Below are positions 47,889-54,752 of a stretch of 64,000 bases of DNA, piece after piece. Source of the stretch: Nocardia sp. CY41 (GTDB lineage: Bacteria; Actinomycetota; Actinomycetes; Mycobacteriales; Mycobacteriaceae). How positions within the stretch are numbered: the first letter of the stretch is position 1; each line of letters starts with the position of its first letter. Both the position numbers and the translations under genes were made by a program. The stretch spans positions 124,001 to 188,000 of the forward strand of contig NZ_VUOS01000023.1 in assembly GCF_009829325.1 (NCBI RefSeq), read 5' to 3'. The notes under the pieces are model-generated. The model did no database searches. It worked only from the letters and a program-made list of their open reading frames with translations, and was not told where the DNA came from.

Positions 47889-48614
47889 ATGTCGCACACC
47901 GAACACCCTGACAGCGCACAGCCAAGGCGTGGTGTCATGCCACGGACGGGCAAGCCACGCACACCGCGCCGTATCGTGTGGATCACCCTGCTGATTGCGG
48001 GAATCGTCGCGGTCGCCTTCATCGCGTTCGACTCGGTGTCCTCCGGCAAACTCCCCTGGACGAAGACGACCTACGCCGCGGAAAACGCGATGGATCCCTG
48101 CGGTCTCATCGACGGCTCGGTGCTACGAAAATGGACCGACGCCGATTCGACCACGCGAGAACGCGACCACAACCCTGTTATCGGCGATCGCCACCACGAC
48201 TGCACCGCATCGAGCGCTATGCGCGGCCGGTATGCACAGGCCCCCGGAACGGCCATAGACGCAACGATCTCCGTCTCCGCCTCGGTATGGCCCTCACACC
48301 GCCGTGCCAGCACCCTCTATGAGAGCCAGGCGAACCCCGCGTGGGAGCCTCACATGGAGTACAGGTCGAGGGGGGACGTGCCGAATCTGGGGCAAAAGGC
48401 ATACTACGAGCGCGAAGTCATCGAAATCGGGGCGACTACCTGGGTCAACTATCAGATCGGCGTCCTCGATGACAACCTCTATATCGAAGTGGCCATGAGG
48501 TTCGAATTCAGCCACTCCCATGGAGTCGCGCCCACAACCACCGCCGATATCGACGACATCCAGCGGACCACCGAACAGCAGGCCCGACGTGCAATGGACC
48601 ACCTCCGGCGATAG
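47889..48614 (+). CDS. Membrane-anchored DUF3558-like protein
   Basis: A 241-residue protein: basic cytoplasmic N-terminus (GKPRTPRRI), one membrane helix (VWITLLIAGIVAVAFIAFDS) and an extracellular domain starting YAAENAMDPCGLIDGSVLRK, with a second Cys at HHDCTASS. The DPCxLID opening and Cys pair resemble DUF3558-type lipoproteins/anchored proteins of mycolata. The C-terminal half is beta-rich (NYQIGVLDDNLYIEVAMRFE) and ends in a helix. Function unknown. The following small frame and DUF-like gene are in the same direction. Confidence 0.72.
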   Translation: MSHTEHPDSAQPRRGVMPRTGKPRTPRRIVWITLLIAGIVAVAFIAFDSVSSGKLPWTKTTYAAENAMDPCGLIDGSVLRKWTDADSTTRERDHNPVIGDRHHDCTASSAMRGRYAQAPGTAIDATISVSASVWPSHRRASTLYESQANPAWEPHMEYRSRGDVPNLGQKAYYEREVIEIGATTWVNYQIGVLDDNLYIEVAMRFEFSHSHGVAPTTTADIDDIQRTTEQQARRAMDHLRR

Positions 48615-48707
48615 TTGACGAATCGGGGTCGCCGAAGCGGGCAACGACCTGGCTTTGCTCGAGATTCTCGCCGTACCGAGCACATCGCATCGACAGACAG
48701 GACCTGG

Positions 48708-48779
48708 ATGCCCTACCTGATACGGCCGACCCAGACCGTGGAGTGGATCGACCTCACGGTCGCCGGGAATCAGTCATGA
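48708..48779 (+). CDS. Small ORF coupled to the next gene (23 aa)
   Basis: MPYLIRPTQTVEWIDLTVAG NQS, stop overlapping the next ATG (ATGA at 48776-48779). The VEWIDLTVAG stretch looks like an N-terminal beta segment of DUF6188-like proteins, so it may be a coupling ORF or a displaced domain start. Weakly supported. Confidence 0.3.
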   Translation: MPYLIRPTQTVEWIDLTVAGNQS

Positions 48780-49153
48780 CCCGCGACGATGCTCCCGCCC
48801 TCCTGCGCGAACGCTTCGTCGTTGAAATCGGCATTCGGCAAGCGTGGCCGTACGTGACATTCGCCGATAATCGTGACGGAGCATCTCCGCAGGAAGTCCG
48901 GCTCTACATCGACAGCAGTTTTACTGTGATGCCGGACCCCGCTGTCCTGGTCTCAGCGGAATCGGACGACGAAAGACTAGCGCTGCTACGCCTGGCCGAA
49001 GTACTCGACCTGACCGTTCACGACGTCACCGTCGATGACGACGGGAGCTTGATGGTGAGTTTTCACGACAACGTCCGCTTACGCGTGTCTGGGCACAGCC
49101 CACCGTGGATTACACACGACGTCTGGTGGCTCACCCCGTACCCCGCCGGATAG
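48776..49153 (+). CDS. Hypothetical protein, DUF6188-like
   Basis: A 125-residue soluble protein: LLRERFVVEIGIRQAWPYVT, FADNRDGASPQEVRLYIDSS, LALLRLAEVLDLTVHDVTVD and MVSFHDNVRLRVSGHSPPWI. The combination of a short strand set, a central helix and a D-x-L-x-V-x-F element resembles DUF6188-type proteins that often occur near polymorphic toxin/immunity or accessory loci. Function unknown. ATG 48776 is used because it overlaps the stop of the small ORF. Its 3' end overlaps the convergent Cys-motif gene by 23 bp. Confidence 0.6.
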   Translation: MTRDDAPALLRERFVVEIGIRQAWPYVTFADNRDGASPQEVRLYIDSSFTVMPDPAVLVSAESDDERLALLRLAEVLDLTVHDVTVDDDGSLMVSFHDNVRLRVSGHSPPWITHDVWWLTPYPAG

Positions 49154-49268
49154 CCGCCGCCGAGAACGCCGCGGCGAGCAGGATCGGCGCCACGCAGCAA
49201 CCGACGCAGAGCAACGCGCCCGACCGATCGGCGCACCAACGCCGCGAGCCGGTGGGTTCAGCAGTCAC
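49131..49268 (-). CDS. Small membrane protein with CxxCC motif
   Basis: A 45-residue protein starting at GTG 49268, which overlaps the end of the MerR gene by 11 bp. After a basic N-terminus (TAEPTGSRRWCADRSG) there is one membrane helix that begins with CVGCC (ALLCVGCCVAPILLAAAFSA). A Cys cluster at the membrane edge recalls small metal-uptake or metal-handling proteins of mer-type operons, but the family is not one I can name. Last gene of the three-gene MerR operon. Confidence 0.5.
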   Translation of the reverse strand: MTAEPTGSRRWCADRSGALLCVGCCVAPILLAAAFSAAAIRRGTG

Positions 49269-49713
49269 AGTCGCCTCCAGCACCGGCGGCACTGTCGCGG
49301 TCGCGCCCTTCGCTGAAGGGCACCGGGCAGCATGGACTTTCACTGCACGCGATCAGGTCGTCGCACCCGGCCTCCAGTGCCGCACGCAGGGTGTCGCGCA
49401 CGGCGGTCAGCTCGACGAGCTGCGCATCGACCTGCGCCAGCTTCGCCGCCGCGCGGGCCTGCAGTCCGGTGTCGGCTCGGCGGTGCCCGAAGTGGGTGAC
49501 ATCGAGCAGGTCGGCGACCTCGTCGAGGGTGAACCCGAGCCGCTGGGCGGCCTTGATCACGCGCAGCACCGTCAACGCCTGCTCCGGATACAGCCGATGT
49601 CCCCCCAGCGAGCGGTCCGGTTCGGCGAGCAACCCGCGGCGTTCGTAATAGCGCAGCGTCTGGGCGTTCACTCCGGCGGCCGCGGCGAGCCGGCCGGTGC
49701 GCAACCCGGTCAA
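49258..49713 (-). CDS. MerR-family regulator with C-terminal Cys clusters
   Basis: A 151-residue MerR protein. DNA-binding domain: TGRLAAAAGVNAQTLRYYER, RGLLAEPDRSLGGHRLYPEQ. The coiled coil leads to a metal-loop-like C-terminus with C117 and C123 (EAGCDDLIACSESPCCPVPF also holding C128, C129) and a tail with GGDCDC. The cysteine set differs from Hg-MerR because the residue at the C82 position is not Cys, so the metal is uncertain. A TTG start (49713) overlaps the previous stop (TTGA), indicating translational coupling; it is autoregulated through the operator at 50067-50098. Confidence 0.85.
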   Translation of the reverse strand: MTGLRTGRLAAAAGVNAQTLRYYERRGLLAEPDRSLGGHRLYPEQALTVLRVIKAAQRLGFTLDEVADLLDVTHFGHRRADTGLQARAAAKLAQVDAQLVELTAVRDTLRAALEAGCDDLIACSESPCCPVPFSEGRDRDSAAGAGGDCDC

Positions 49714-50060
49714 CGTCGGTTCCCGCCGATCGCGGCATCGACCCGGCTCGCGAGCGCGTCGAGGACTTCGCCCTGGGTGTCGGGGACCTCGACGCGCAGC
49801 ACAGGCCCGGTGGTGGTGGTTTCGAAGGTGAAGGCGAACAACGAGCAGCAGGCGGACTCGCGGGCGGCCAGATCGCGGCCGACAGGTTCGGCGTCGAGGT
49901 CCAACAGCAGGTCCAGCCGCGTGCGTGTCGGCCGATCGGCCCGCTGCACCGACTCGGCGAAGAACCGGTCGAACTCCGCGACCCGTACCGGCTGCTCGGC
50001 GGTGGGCAGGGTGCACGAATCCGGCACCCAGTCCCCGGCGGAGGGCGTGATCATCGTCAT
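49710..50060 (-). CDS. Conserved Cys-containing protein, first gene of the MerR operon
   Basis: A 116-residue soluble protein: SCTLPTAEQPVRVAEFDRFF at the N-terminus and ARESACCSLFAFTFETTTT later, with a vicinal Cys pair. VPDTQGEVLDALASRVDAAI closes it. I believe homologs are conserved next to MerR regulators in actinobacteria but have no assigned activity; the Cys residues suggest metal or metalloid binding or reduction. ATG 50060 sits 7 nt after the -10 of a MerR-type promoter, so the operon's message is leaderless. Confidence 0.65.
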   Translation of the reverse strand: MTMITPSAGDWVPDSCTLPTAEQPVRVAEFDRFFAESVQRADRPTRTRLDLLLDLDAEPVGRDLAARESACCSLFAFTFETTTTGPVLRVEVPDTQGEVLDALASRVDAAIGGNRR

Positions 50061-50066
50061 GACGCC

Positions 50067-50098
50067 ACGGTAAGCCTGTACCCAGGTACAGGATGCAA
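50067..50098 (-). promoter_or_regulatory. MerR-type promoter/operator
   Basis: On the minus strand: -35 TTGCAT (50093-50098), 20-bp spacer filled by the palindrome CCTGTACCTGGGTACAGG (50075-50092), -10 TACCGT (50067-50072), then 7 nt to the ATG. The 20-bp spacer and GTAC/GTAC dyad are the classical mer-operator layout. Confidence 0.85.
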
Positions 50099-50155
50099 CC
50101 CCGGCCGGCAGCGATTCTCCACACCTCATGTCGCCGCGGTGCGGGTGGAGACGGT

Positions 50156-50183
50156 GGTTTTCGTGGGCGAGCTGCGGGGGTAT
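50156..50183 (+). promoter_or_regulatory. SigF/SigB-type stress promoter
   Basis: GGTTTT (50156-50161), exactly 16 bp, GGGTAT (50178-50183), matching the mycobacterial SigF consensus (GTTT, ~16 bp, GGGTAT). It is 69 bp before the ATP-binding regulator gene. Confidence 0.7.
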
Positions 50184-50251
50184 GTCGTGGACGAGGTGGT
50201 GCTGTCCGCGTGGAGGCCGGTACCGCGGCTAGTGGAAGGAGGGGGTGCAAG

Positions 50252-50671
50252 GTGGGTGTTTCGACACTGGATTCGGTGCGCGCCGACGAACGCGCTGACG
50301 GCACTGTCGTCGAGTGGGATCTCGAGGTGGTGTCGTTGGGGCAGCTGCGGGCCGCGGTGCGGCGCCTGCTCGCCCCGCTCGCCCGTATCGGGGTGGAGGA
50401 TGCGGTGCAGCTGTGTGACGAGTTGGCCTGCAACGCTGTCGTGCATGCCCGCGCGCCGCGTGGTTGCCGGTTGATGGTGGTCGACCGCGGCGGCTGGTTG
50501 CGTGTGGAGGTCGACGACGCTTCTCCCGCTCCGGCGCGGATCCGCCGACCGGATCACACCGGCGGGCGGGGATTGATCCTGGTCGATCAGCTGGCCACCC
50601 GCTGGGGTGTGGACTACCACGGGCCCGGCAAGACGGTGTGGGCCGAACTGGGCACCCGCGGCCGCGGCTGA
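50252..50671 (+). CDS. RsbW-like ATP-binding regulator (HATPase_c_2)
   Basis: A 139-residue GHKL ATPase of the anti-sigma/serine-kinase type. N-box DAVQLCDELACNAVVHARAP, G1 region WLRVEVDDASPAPARI, and G2/G3 GGRGLILVDQLATRWGVDYH. Such proteins bind and inhibit an alternative sigma factor or phosphorylate an anti-anti-sigma factor. No sigma or STAS gene is adjacent. A consensus SigF promoter lies upstream, so it may feed back on the general stress regulon. GTG 50252 follows GGAAGGAGG by about 8 nt. Confidence 0.88.
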   Translation: MGVSTLDSVRADERADGTVVEWDLEVVSLGQLRAAVRRLLAPLARIGVEDAVQLCDELACNAVVHARAPRGCRLMVVDRGGWLRVEVDDASPAPARIRRPDHTGGRGLILVDQLATRWGVDYHGPGKTVWAELGTRGRG

Positions 50672-50678
50672 TCGGAGT

Positions 50679-51053
50679 TCAGCTGTCGCGGTCCGGCGCG
50701 GGTGGATCTCGTCGGGTGAGTTCGGCGTTGAGTTCGCGGGCTCGAGCGAGTTGATCTTCCAGGACGATGATCCGGCACGCCGCCTCCAGCGGTGTCCCCG
50801 CGTCGACCAGCGCGCGGACCCGCGCGGCGATCCGCAACTGGGCGCGGGAGTAGCGGCGGTGCCCGCCCGGTGAGCGCTGCGGTGTCAGCAGTTCGGCGGC
50901 ATCCAGGCCGCGGAGGAAGGCGGGAGTGACGCCGAGGATTTCCGCGGCCCTGCCCATGCTGTAGGCGGGATAGTCCTCGTCATCCAGCCGGTCGGCGGCA
51001 CTGGAAGCGTCGGTCGGGTCAGCGGGGTCGATGGGGTCGTTCGGTTGCTGCAC
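50679..51053 (-). CDS. MerR-like HTH regulator
   Basis: A 124-residue protein. After a disordered acidic N-terminus (to ~30) comes a winged-helix MerR-like domain: YPAYSMGRAAEILGVTPAFL, RGLDAAELLTPQRSPGGHRR and YSRAQLRIAARVRALVDAGT. It ends in a helix (RIIVLEDQLARARELNAELT). It lacks the RYY motif of classical MerR and looks like the HspR/BldC-type subgroup often found beside ANTAR and ATP-binding regulators in mycobacteria. Convergent with the ATP-binding gene (7 bp) and divergent from the ANTAR gene across a highly structured 430-bp region. Confidence 0.85.
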   Translation of the reverse strand: MQQPNDPIDPADPTDASSAADRLDDEDYPAYSMGRAAEILGVTPAFLRGLDAAELLTPQRSPGGHRRYSRAQLRIAARVRALVDAGTPLEAACRIIVLEDQLARARELNAELTRRDPPAPDRDS

Positions 51054-51078
51054 AACACCTCTGGGGGTTCAACGTCGA

Positions 51079-51109
51079 CAGGCCCCGGCGCGTGGTGCGC
51101 CGGGGCCTG
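51079..51109 (-). terminator. Strong hairpin upstream of the MerR-like gene
   Basis: Perfect 13-bp stem CAGGCCCCGGCGC (51079-51091) with 51097-51109 and a 5-nt loop. Lying ~26 nt upstream of the MerR-like start codon, it is more likely a 5'-UTR structure or attenuator than a normal terminator. An adjoining 8-bp stem pairs 51109-51116 with 51129-51136. Confidence 0.45.
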
Positions 51110-51253
51110 GGATCGAGGGGGTTTCACGTCGATCCCGCCGGTCGGACGGAAGAGTCGACCGCGGGGACCGCGCCCGGCAACAGCCCGGGACGCGGAATCT
51201 GGGAAGAGCTGTTCAGTAACCACCTCCTGGGGCGCCGGACCTGTCTAGTTCGT

Positions 51254-51334
51254 CATCCCCTCCGGCGGCCCGGCCGACTGCACCGGTTTCTCTTCTCCGC
51301 CGGAGGGGATGGTGGATCTTGCTTCCGGTGCAGT
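51254..51334. other. Interlocked inverted repeats, possible pseudoknot RNA
   Basis: Stem 1: CATCCCCTCCGGCGG (51254-51268) pairs perfectly with 51297-51311. Stem 2: ACTGCACCGG (51277-51286), located inside the loop of stem 1, pairs perfectly with CCGGTGCAGT (51325-51334) outside it. This is an H-type pseudoknot topology or a pair of alternative folds. Confidence 0.55.
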
Positions 51335-51444
51335 TCACCTGCCCGGCCAACCAGACTTCTCATCTCCAACGACAGCGAATGTACACCTCACCTTCCAGAA
51401 TGTCTACACCCTGCGATACAGGTTTTTTCCTTTTCGTGGGGAGG

Positions 51445-51472
51445 GGTTTTCTGCACGCCACACCTTGGGTAG
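51445..51472 (+). promoter_or_regulatory. SigF/SigB-type stress promoter of the ANTAR gene
   Basis: GGTTTT (51445-51450), 16 bp, GGGTAG (51467-51472), 9 bp before the GTG at 51482. Same -35 and spacing as the promoter at 50156-50183. Confidence 0.65.
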
Positions 51473-51481
51473 GGGTGGGAT

Positions 51482-51775
51482 GTGGACATCGAACAGCCCC
51501 TACCGCCCGGTGATGCCGATAGGTTCGCGTTCGAGGCCGGCCGCGCGGTGATCGAGCAGGCCAAAGGGATGCTGATGCTGGTGTACGGGATCGGCGAGCA
51601 GCAAGCGTTCGCGCTGCTGCGGTCCTGCTCCCAGCACACCAACGTGCGACTACGCGAACTGGCCGGGCGGATCCTGACCGAATTACCCACCGCCGGTGGG
51701 CAAGCCGCGACAGCCCCGTTACGCGTCGATCTGAACCGCATCCTGGCCGGACATCCCCCGCCCTCCGCCCGATGA
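51482..51775 (+). CDS. ANTAR-domain protein
   Basis: A 97-residue protein consisting mainly of an ANTAR RNA-binding domain: GRAVIEQAKGMLMLVYGIGE, QQAFALLRSCSQHTNVRLRE, LAGRILTELPT. ANTAR proteins bind paired hexaloop stems in nascent RNA and prevent termination. Unlike typical ones it has no GAF or receiver sensor domain, so activity may be set by level alone or by a partner. The GTG start lies 9 bp after a SigF-type -10, so it is probably stress-induced. Start: GTG 51482. Confidence 0.87.
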   Translation: MDIEQPLPPGDADRFAFEAGRAVIEQAKGMLMLVYGIGEQQAFALLRSCSQHTNVRLRELAGRILTELPTAGGQAATAPLRVDLNRILAGHPPPSAR

Positions 51776-51914
51776 AGCCACCCGGCGATGCTGCCCAGCC
51801 GCGGCACCGCCGCGCGGATCAGCCCCCTGAGCTTCTGAACCCCACCGCCCGAGAGGCGGAGCGCCCTACGACATCGAGCTCTTCTCGCGACATGGTCACG
51901 ATTTCCAGCAACGA

Positions 51915-51990
51915 GCGTACGACGTTCGCCTATGCGCACAACGTACTTAGATGTAACGAACGTACGCACAAGCGAACGACGTGCGCTATG
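51915..51990. promoter_or_regulatory. Repeat-rich operator region of the TetR gene
   Basis: Two similar ~20-bp direct repeats (51915-51934, GCGTACGACGTTCGCCTATG; and 51972-51990) flank TACTTAGATGTA (51944-51955), which matches TACGTAGATGTA at 27187-27198 in all but one position. Confidence 0.5.
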
Positions 51991-52014
51991 GTGGCGGTCG
52001 ACGGAAGGAGCGTT

Positions 52015-52734
52015 ATGTCCGCGGAGAAACAGCAGGTGGCGTCGGTGTGGACACGCCCGAGGCGGGGCAGGGAGCAACCGGCCCTGACCAGGGAGCAGAT
52101 CGTGGCCGAGGCCGTCGCGCTCCTGGACACGGAGGGCATGGAGGCGCTGAGCATGCGCCAGCTCGGCGCCCGTCTGAACGCGGGCGCCACCTCGCTCTAC
52201 CGCCACGTGGCCAATCGGGACGAGCTGATCGAGCTGGTGGTCGACGAGGTCTACGGCGAGATCAGCGTCCCGGAGATCGATGACCCGGCGAACTGGCGCA
52301 GCGCCACGCTGGAGTGCGCGCAGAGCCTGCGCGCGATGATTCTCCGGCATCCGTGGATGGCCTCGACCCTCGGCCAGGTCGGGCTGTCGTACCTGGGGCC
52401 GAACGTGATGCGACTCAACGACCGGATGGTGGGGTTGTTCGAAGCGGGCGGCTTCCCCGCCGAGGAGGCGCCCGCCGGCATCGGCACCGTGATCAGCTAT
52501 GTGGTCGGCATGGGCATCACCGAGGCGGCTTATCTGACCATGCTGGCGCGCAGCGGGCAGACCGAGAAAGAGTGGCTGGCCCGATTACGGCCTGCCGCCG
52601 AAGAAGCGGCGCGCGAGTTCCCCCGGATCGTGCAGGAGAACTGGGACCAAGACCCGGAACAGTTGCGCGAGCGAAAGTTCCGCTACGGGCTCGACCGGGT
52701 GCTGGACGGGCTGGCGGCGCGTCGCGATACCTGA
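52015..52734 (+). CDS. TetR/AcrR-family regulator
   Basis: A 239-residue TetR protein. DNA-binding domain: LTREQIVAEAVALLDTEGME, ALSMRQLGARLNAGATSLYR, HVANRDELIELVVDEVYGEI. The C-terminal ligand domain (LRAMILRHPWMASTLGQVGL, GIGTVISYVVGMGITEAAYL) is of the TetR_C_11-like type, often paired with DrrAB-type exporters. No exporter is adjacent; the shared 12-mer upstream of the drrAB/EXLDI genes at 27 kb suggests a distant target. ATG 52015 follows GGAAGGAG by 4-5 nt. Confidence 0.92.
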   Translation: MSAEKQQVASVWTRPRRGREQPALTREQIVAEAVALLDTEGMEALSMRQLGARLNAGATSLYRHVANRDELIELVVDEVYGEISVPEIDDPANWRSATLECAQSLRAMILRHPWMASTLGQVGLSYLGPNVMRLNDRMVGLFEAGGFPAEEAPAGIGTVISYVVGMGITEAAYLTMLARSGQTEKEWLARLRPAAEEAAREFPRIVQENWDQDPEQLRERKFRYGLDRVLDGLAARRDT

Positions 52735-52742
52735 CCGCTACT

Positions 52743-53246
52743 TCACCTCCCCTGGTTGGCGACGAACGCCTGTACGGCGTCGAGGAACTCCGGGCCGCCC
52801 GCGGCGTATCCGCCGACGGTTCCACCGATCAGTACACCCACGGGGATGCTGACGCCCCAGATCAGAGGCATGCACGCCCCGAGGAGGCCGCCCACGATGG
52901 CACCGCCGACGACGCCGGGCAGGTTCTTGTTGATCTGCTCCTTGAGTCGGTCGTAGGAGCTGATGTCTTCCAGTTGGGCGATATCTTCCGCCGTCGGAGT
53001 CGGCGTCATGGTGCCGCCGTCCGCCTCGGTGTGCTGCGCGATCGCGATCGAACTCCCGTCGACAGGGTCCCATTGCGGCACTTCGGTCGCCGTCGCTTCG
53101 GCGCCGGGCTCGAGCACCACCGCACCGTTGTCGATCACCGCAGTCGGCTGCTCCATTACGGGCGGCTCTGCGTGGGCGGTTGCCGCAGTGATGACCACGG
53201 CCGAGATGGCCATGACAACGGCGGCAGTGATTCTCTCGAACTTCAT
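52743..53246 (-). CDS. Secreted Gly-rich protein
   Basis: A 167-residue protein with an N-terminal signal peptide (TAAVVMAISAVVITAATAHA). The mature part has a polar region (VLEPGAEATATEVPQWDPVD), a helix (DISSYDRLKEQINKNL) and a C-terminal glycine-rich hydrophobic stretch with zipper-like spacing (VVGGAIVGGLLGACMPLIWG, PVGVLIGGTVGGYAAGG). Such proteins are abundant in Nocardia and are uncharacterised. Convergent with the TetR gene, 8 bp apart. Confidence 0.72.
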   Translation of the reverse strand: MKFERITAAVVMAISAVVITAATAHAEPPVMEQPTAVIDNGAVVLEPGAEATATEVPQWDPVDGSSIAIAQHTEADGGTMTPTPTAEDIAQLEDISSYDRLKEQINKNLPGVVGGAIVGGLLGACMPLIWGVSIPVGVLIGGTVGGYAAGGPEFLDAVQAFVANQGR

Positions 53247-53363
53247 TCTTCGAATCCCTCCACTCAGTTGCCCCTGATGGGCGGACCGCGTCCGACCTTA
53301 GGCGTCGAATTCGGTGGTGTGCGGTACGCCACACGGACGGCTCCGGGATGAAGTCGTGGCCAA

Positions 53364-53369
53364 TACACT
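53364..53369 (+). promoter_or_regulatory. -10 box of the CHAT/TPR operon
   Basis: TACACT ends 6 nt before the ATG at 53376, so the four-gene operon's first message is probably leaderless. No clear -35. Confidence 0.5.
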
Positions 53370-53375
53370 CAGCCC

Positions 53376-54752
53376 ATGCGACGACCGCGCGCCATGGTGC
53401 TCGATGAGGTGTGGCGCAAGCTCGGCGGTGTCGAACCGCTCAGCGGCCCGCACGGTGGTCCGCTGCGCCGGACGGTGAAGCTCCTGCTCGACCCGCTGGT
53501 GATCCGCCCCGTGCAGCATCCGCTGTGCGCCGGGCCGATCCTGACGGCGGACGGCGCGGTGTTGCTGGAGGCGCGGATCCAGGCCGCGGCGGATGTGCTG
53601 CGGGCGACGGCGGCCTGGTTCACGGTGCTCAAGCAGGTGCGGCGCACGCTGCGGATCACCGAGGGGCATCCGCAGGATCTGTACTTCCAGCGCTGTTTCG
53701 AGCTGGCGACCACCTCGGGCATGCCGGACCCGGCGCGGGCTCGTGCGCTCGCGGGGGACGCGCTGCGCGAGATCCACGAGTACACCGCGGGACGCACCAC
53801 GCAGGCGCTGAAAGAGTACCTCGCCGACCACAACCGGGAACGGGAACTGGCCGGGCTGCTCGAGCTGGCCTGGCGGCGGCGTCCGCTCACCGGTCCGCCG
53901 GGCGGCGACCACGACGCCGAGGTGGACGAACTGCTGGAAGCCTGTGCGTCGGCACGACTCGGCGCCGACGCCGACGGACAGCGGATCCTGGACCGGCTGG
54001 TCGCGACCCATGCCGGTACCCACACGGGAATTCGGTTGTGGCAGGACGCCTCCGAGCAGTCCGCTCAGGAGCTGGGGTTGACCGCGCATCCGGTGCCGCA
54101 GCGCCCCACGATCGGCTCTTCGGCCTCGAAATCGACCCTCGGGCTCCCGTTCGATCGCACCGTGTACGAGCGGGTGTTCACCGTGTTGCAGGCGTCCACC
54201 GATCGTGCGGAGCTGCCGACGATCCCCGAGTTGGTCGACGCCGAGATCGCCCGGAGTTGCGCACCGTGGGCGCTGCTGGACGAGTCGCTGCGGGTGACCG
54301 CGACGGCGGGAACCGCGCTGGCGAGCGGCTTGGCGCCCATCGAGCACCGCAGCGGCCCGTCGACGGGACGACCGCGTCTGCGTCTGGCCGAAACCACACC
54401 CGAGACAACGCGATCCACGGCGCATCAAGTGGTCAACAGCCGGTGGCAGCGAGAAGCCTATGTGTTGCAGGCGCGGCGGCTGGTGGTGTCCGCCGAGCCG
54501 CCCACGGGCCCGTTGGCCGCCATCGCCGTCGAGCTGACCACGCCGTGGCGGCCGTACCTGCGCCGATTGTGGGTGCGCCTGCACGGCAGGGATGTCCGGG
54601 AGTTCGCGATCTACGACCCGGACGAGTTGTGGGATCTGCTCGACGGGGTGGCGCGGTCGGTGATCCTGGACCATCGCACGCGGGTCAAGCGGGTGCTGAG
54701 CGTGCGGGCGAGCGCGGGTGAGCCGGACGCGGCGGAATCGAAGGCGAGCTGA
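53376..54752 (+). CDS. CHAT-operon protein A, function unknown
   Basis: A 458-residue soluble protein with no signal peptide, membrane helix or family I recognise. It is mostly helical: MVLDEVWRKLGGVEPLSGPH, VLRATAAWFTVLKQVRRTLR, LREIHEYTAGRTTQALKEYL, with a long Ala/Glu-rich middle and a beta-containing C-terminal part (LAAIAVELTTPWRPYLRRLW, VREFAIYDPDELWDLLDGVA). Its stop overlaps the next start by one base (TGATG), so it is translated together with the genes for proteins B, C and the CHAT protease. It may be the protease substrate or an effector. Confidence 0.75.
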   Translation: MRRPRAMVLDEVWRKLGGVEPLSGPHGGPLRRTVKLLLDPLVIRPVQHPLCAGPILTADGAVLLEARIQAAADVLRATAAWFTVLKQVRRTLRITEGHPQDLYFQRCFELATTSGMPDPARARALAGDALREIHEYTAGRTTQALKEYLADHNRERELAGLLELAWRRRPLTGPPGGDHDAEVDELLEACASARLGADADGQRILDRLVATHAGTHTGIRLWQDASEQSAQELGLTAHPVPQRPTIGSSASKSTLGLPFDRTVYERVFTVLQASTDRAELPTIPELVDAEIARSCAPWALLDESLRVTATAGTALASGLAPIEHRSGPSTGRPRLRLAETTPETTRSTAHQVVNSRWQREAYVLQARRLVVSAEPPTGPLAAIAVELTTPWRPYLRRLWVRLHGRDVREFAIYDPDELWDLLDGVARSVILDHRTRVKRVLSVRASAGEPDAAESKAS

